A stretch of 9,203 bases of DNA. Origin: XN24 sp035514535 (GTDB lineage Bacteria > Pseudomonadota > Gammaproteobacteria > Steroidobacterales > XN24). Under the pieces are notes generated by a model. It made no database searches. It saw nothing but the letters and a program-made list of their open reading frames with translations, and was not told the origin of the DNA. The stretch covers positions 1 to 9,203 of the forward strand of contig DATKAZ010000077.1 in assembly GCA_035514535.1 (NCBI GenBank), written 5' to 3'. Shown here piece after piece: positions 6,203 to 9,203 of the stretch; position 1 is the first letter of the stretch, and every line of letters starts with the position of its first letter. The position numbers were made by a program, and so were the translations under genes.

Positions 6203-8022
6203 GCGGCGGCTCCCTTGCGCAGGCGTTCGCGTACCGCCGCGACGAGCGGTCCGGCCGCCATGGGCAGGCCGTCGTAATGGAGGATGGACTCGAGCCGCCG
6301 GCCGTCCACGCTGCACTCGTTGATCAGCAGCGTGCGCAGCTGTGCATCGCGGTTCTGCTCGATGATGAAGATGCGCTCGTGCTCGTCGAGAAACGCCTGC
6401 ACATCGTCGTTGAACGGGAACGCGCGGATGCGCAGGTAATCGCTGCGGATGCCCTCGGCCTTGAGGCGATCACGCGCCTCCATCACGGCGTCGTCACAGC
6501 TGCCGATGGAGACGATGCCGAGCGCCGCCTTCTTGTCTGCACGATGCAGCACGGGGGCGGGCATGAGCGTCGCCGCGGTCGCGAACTTGCGCTTCAGGCG
6601 ATCCATGAGCCGCTCGTATTCGCCGGCGTCCTCGGTGTAGCCGGCCGCCTCGCTGTGGCCGGAGCCGCGCGTGAAATAGGCCCCCTTCGGATGCACGCCG
6701 GGCAGGCTGCGCCACGGGATGGCGTCGCCGTCGATGTCGGCATAGCGGCGGAACTTCTCGATGCGCTCGAGCTCTGCGGCCGTCAGCACCTTGCCGCGGT
6801 CGGGCACATAGGCGTCGTCCCAGCTCGGCGCGCGGCACATCCAGTCGTTCATGCCGATGTCGAGGTCGGAGAGCACGAACACCGGCGTCTGCAGCCGCTC
6901 CGCGAGGTCGAAAGCCTGCACGGCCATCTCGAAGCTCTCGGTCGGGTCCGCCGGGAACAGGACCGGGTGGCGTGTGTCGCCGTGCGAGGCATAGGCGGCG
7001 AGCAGGATGTCGCCCTGCTGGGTACGCGTCGGCAGGCCGGTCGAGGGGCCGACCCGCTGCACGTCGAAAATCACCGCCGGGATCTCGGTGAAGTAGCCGT
7101 AGCCGATGAACTCCGCCATCAGCGAGATGCCCGGGCCGCTGGTGGGCGTGAAGGCGCGTGCCCCGGCCCAGCTCGCCCCCAGCACCATGCCGATGGCCGC
7201 CAGTTCGTCCTCCGCCTGCACCACGCAATAGCGCCGCTCGCGGGTCTCCGGGTCGGCGCGGAAGCGCGCGCAAAAAGATCGATAGGCGTCCATCAGCGAG
7301 GTCGAGGGCGTGATCGGGTACCACGCGCCGACCGTGGCGCCGGCATACACGCAGCCGAGCCCGGCCGTCGTATTGCCATCCATCATGACCATGCCGCCGG
7401 TCGCAGCCATCGCCTCGACGCGGAACGGCAGCGGGCAGTCGAAGTTCGCGGTGGCGTAATCCCAGCCGATGCGGATGGCCTTCATGTTTGCCTCGGCCAG
7501 GCCGGGGCGCTTGCCGAAAATGTCCTGCGCGAGCTGCTCGATCACGGCCATGTCGATGTCCAGCAGCGCGGCCAGCGCGCCCACGTAGACGATGTTTTTC
7601 ATCAGGATGCGCGTGCGCACGCCGTCGAAGGCCTCGTTGCACAGTTGCGCGAAGGGCGCGCCGAGTACCGTGACGTCGTCGCGGGACAACGCGTGGCTGC
7701 GCGGCCAGGTCGAGTCATACAGCAGGTAGCCGCCCGGGCTGACCTCCGCGAGGTCCTGGGCATAGGTCTGGGCGTTCATCGCGACCATCAGGTCTACCTG
7801 CCCGGAGCGCGCCCGGTATCCCTCGCGGCTGACGCGGATCTCGTACCAGGTCGGCAGGCCCTGGATATTCGACGGAAAATAATTCTTGCCCGCGACGGGA
7901 ATGCCCATCCTGAAGAAGCTCTTCATCAGCAGGCCGTTGGCACTGGCCGAGCCGGTACCGTTGACGTTGGCGAGCTTCAGCGTGAAGTCGTTCACGCTCT
8001 CCGGCGTTTTTCTTCCGGACAT
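6199..8022 (-). CDS. korA: 2-oxoacid (probably 2-oxoglutarate):acceptor oxidoreductase, fused gamma-alpha subunit
   Basis: Large subunit of 607 aa that partners KorB. Residues about 11-200 are the gamma (PorG-like) domain, starting NDFTLKLANVNGTGS. From about 215 the alpha domain begins: GNTTAGLGCVYAGAT, then the conserved YPITPST (235-241), EDELAAIGMVLGASWAG (271-287), TSGPGISLMAE (294-304) and RVGPSTGLPTRTQQGD (323-338). The C-terminal alpha domain (about 500-600) contains FIIEQNRDAQ. The start is the ATG at 8022, preceded by GAGGAG 5 nt away; it overlaps the end of the upstream gene by 31 nt. An in-frame start at 8106 would add 28 residues encoded inside the upstream gene, unlike the family. 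The fused gamma-alpha form is common in bacterial KorA proteins. No ferredoxin-like delta domain is present here; that role probably falls to the upstream gene. Confidence 0.93.
   Translation of the reverse strand: MSGRKTPESVNDFTLKLANVNGTGSASANGLLMKSFFRMGIPVAGKNYFPSNIQGLPTWYEIRVSREGYRARSGQVDLMVAMNAQTYAQDLAEVSPGGYLLYDSTWPRSHALSRDDVTVLGAPFAQLCNEAFDGVRTRILMKNIVYVGALAALLDIDMAVIEQLAQDIFGKRPGLAEANMKAIRIGWDYATANFDCPLPFRVEAMAATGGMVMMDGNTTAGLGCVYAGATVGAWYPITPSTSLMDAYRSFCARFRADPETRERRYCVVQAEDELAAIGMVLGASWAGARAFTPTSGPGISLMAEFIGYGYFTEIPAVIFDVQRVGPSTGLPTRTQQGDILLAAYASHGDTRHPVLFPADPTESFEMAVQAFDLAERLQTPVFVLSDLDIGMNDWMCRAPSWDDAYVPDRGKVLTAAELERIEKFRRYADIDGDAIPWRSLPGVHPKGAYFTRGSGHSEAAGYTEDAGEYERLMDRLKRKFATAATLMPAPVLHRADKKAALGIVSIGSCDDAVMEARDRLKAEGIRSDYLRIRAFPFNDDVQAFLDEHERIFIIEQNRDAQLRTLLINECSVDGRRLESILHYDGLPMAAGPLVAAVRERLRKGAAA
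6210..6216 (-). promoter_or_regulatory. Ribosome binding site for korB inside the end of korA
   Basis: AAGGGAG lies 7 nt upstream of the ATG at 6202 and inside the last codons of korA. It selects this start over the longer open frame and lets korB be translated by the same or a re-initiating ribosome. Confidence 0.65.
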
Positions 8023-9203
8023 CCCGGCTCCTCGTCCGTCGCATAGGGGATGATCACGCGGCTTTTCTGCATGTCCCAGGCCGCGGTCGGGCAGCGCTCG
8101 GCGCACAAGCCGCAGTGCACGCAGAGGTTCTCATCTTTGACCATCAGGCGCGCCGTGTGTTTCAGCGGCCCGGAGACGAAGAACGGCTGGTCCGGATTGG
8201 TGGCGGGGTTCTTCACGCCCGCGCGCAATGTCTGCTCGTCCGCGTCCGGCAGGATCGCGAGGCAGTCCACCGGGCAGATGTCGATGCAGGCGTCGCACTC
8301 GATGCAGAGCTTGTCGGTGAACACCGTCTGCACGTCACAGTTGAGGCAGCGCTGCACTTCCTCGGCGGCCTGCTCTCCCGTGAAGCCCAGCTCGACCTCG
8401 ATATCGAGCTTCTCGAAGCGCTTCTTGAGTTCGACATGCGGCACGAGGCGCCGCTCCTGCGGGTCGAAGTCGTTGGAATAGGCCCACTCGTGCAGGCCCA
8501 TCTTGCGCGGCTCCATCCGCACCTGGCGCGGCCGGCGGGCAGAGACGTCCCGCCCCTCGCAGTGGAGGTGGATCGAGATGGCCGCCTGGTGGCCGTGCTC
8601 GACCGCCCAGATGATGTTCTTCGGGCCGAAGGCCGCATCGCCGCCGAAGAACACGCCGGGCCGCGTCGCGGCGTGCGTCGTCGTGTCGACCACCGGCACC
8701 TCCCACTCGTCGAATTCGATGCCGACGTCGCGCTCGATCCACGGGAAGGCATTCTCCTGGCCGATCGCGAGCACCACGTCGTCGCACGGATACAGTTGCT
8801 CGCCCGTCACCCGCTGGTCGGTGATCCGGCCGCGCTCGTCGAGGTCGTACTCCATCAGCTCGAACAGCATCCCGACGAGCCTGCCGTGCTCGACCACGTA
8901 GGCTTTCGGCGAGTGATTGACGACGATCTCGACGTTTTCGGACTCCGCGTCCTCCAGCTCCCAGTCGGAGGCCTTGAAGAAGCCGCGCGGCTTGCGTGCC
9001 ATCACCTTGACGTCGTCGGCGCCGAGCCGGAGCGAACTGCGGCAGCAGTCCATGGCCGTGTTGCCGACGCCGATGATGAGTACGCGCTTGCCGATCCGGT
9101 CGATATGCCGGAAGGCGACGGACTCGAGCCAGTCGATGCCGATGTGGATGTTGGCGGCGGCCTCGTCGCGGCCGGGCAACTTCAGGTCCTTGCCGCGCGG
9201 CGC
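7992..9203 (-). CDS. FAD/NAD(P)-binding iron-sulfur oxidoreductase (GltD-like) with C-terminal ferredoxin domain; N-terminus outside window
   Basis: The last 403 residues of a flavoprotein whose frame is open to the right edge; the TTG at 9179 is internal. The visible part starts in the first nucleotide-binding region and contains the second Rossmann motif GVGNTAMDCCR (45-55) for NAD(P), and the FAD-closing motif GVFFGGDAAFGP (183-194), as in the glutamate synthase small subunit family. RCLNC (285-289) adds a Cys pair. The C-terminus has a two-cluster ferredoxin module: CIECDACIDICPVDC (300-314) and CVHCGLCAERCP (361-372), each with CxxCxxCxxxC. It is the first of three overlapping genes (31-nt overlap with korA), so it probably passes electrons between KorAB and NAD(P)(H) or ferredoxin. 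A comparable KorC subunit is, as I recall, described for the NADP-reducing 2-oxoglutarate enzyme of Azoarcus evansii. The first FAD GxGxxG motif should lie just outside the window. Confidence 0.9.
   Translation of the reverse strand, partial: APRGKDLKLPGRDEAAANIHIGIDWLESVAFRHIDRIGKRVLIIGVGNTAMDCCRSSLRLGADDVKVMARKPRGFFKASDWELEDAESENVEIVVNHSPKAYVVEHGRLVGMLFELMEYDLDERGRITDQRVTGEQLYPCDDVVLAIGQENAFPWIERDVGIEFDEWEVPVVDTTTHAATRPGVFFGGDAAFGPKNIIWAVEHGHQAAISIHLHCEGRDVSARRPRQVRMEPRKMGLHEWAYSNDFDPQERRLVPHVELKKRFEKLDIEVELGFTGEQAAEEVQRCLNCDVQTVFTDKLCIECDACIDICPVDCLAILPDADEQTLRAGVKNPATNPDQPFFVSGPLKHTARLMVKDENLCVHCGLCAERCPTAAWDMQKSRVIIPYATDEEPGCPEEKRRRA
8028..8033 (-). promoter_or_regulatory. Ribosome binding site for korA
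   Basis: GAGGAG lies 5 nt upstream of the ATG at 8022, inside the C-terminal codons of the upstream oxidoreductase gene. It is the strongest Shine-Dalgarno sequence I noticed in the window and decides the korA start. Confidence 0.7.

Noticed and set aside
6203..6316. Longer korB with 38 extra N-terminal residues
   Set aside because: The extra residues are Arg/Gly/Pro-rich and encoded within korA. The ATG at 6202 has a good ribosome site and the standard ATGA overlap.
6277..8046. 589-codon open frame on the + strand opposite korA
   Set aside because: It is the antisense of a well-supported korA gene in GC-rich DNA. Its translation is rich in His, Arg, Gly and Ala with no domain pattern, as expected for a GC-driven shadow frame.

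Overview
The window is GC-rich with dense, overlapping gene starts, and its gene families fit a high-GC proteobacterium (gamma or beta). No marker gene is present to place it further. It holds one rightward gene entering at the left edge and five-gene leftward content filling the rest: two transporter genes and a three-gene oxidoreductase operon whose first gene runs off the right edge.

Left part (1-1353): the C-terminal 391 residues of a CBS / DUF294 nucleotidyltransferase-like signalling protein. A GTG start overlaps its stop by 4 nt and opens a frame that looks like the N-terminus of the DnaQ-type 3'-5' exonuclease that often follows this family. That frame is cut off after about 40 codons by palindromic repeat sequence: a GGGGACACTC half-site, then a perfect 46-bp palindrome that touches the stop codon of the next, convergent gene.

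Middle (1354-5024): two leftward SLC13-family membrane transporters with internal TrkA-C (RCK_C) domains. Both are exactly 611 aa, align without a gap, and are about 79% identical by hand count (485/611). They overlap by 1 nt (TGATG), so the unit is a tandem duplication with a period of 1835 bp. Upstream of them is a second palindrome, 42 bp with one T/G mismatch. It has different core sequence but the same type of end (GGGGWCA...TGWCCCC). The transporter pair is therefore bracketed by two related palindromes and adjoins a broken gene.

Right part (5147-9203): a leftward operon for a 2-oxoacid (probably 2-oxoglutarate):acceptor oxidoreductase. The order of transcription is an FAD/NAD(P)-binding iron-sulfur subunit (partial), then KorA (gamma-alpha fusion), then KorB (TPP- and 4Fe-4S-binding beta subunit), joined by 31-nt and 4-nt overlaps. 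KorAB would oxidise and decarboxylate the 2-oxoacid to the acyl-CoA. The flavin/ferredoxin-like subunit would pass electrons between KorAB and NAD(P)(H) or ferredoxin. This arrangement resembles the NADP-linked 2-oxoglutarate oxidoreductases described in aromatic-degrading betaproteobacteria.

The families themselves are known. The unusual elements are the palindrome-bracketed tandem transporter cassette and the truncated exonuclease at its edge.
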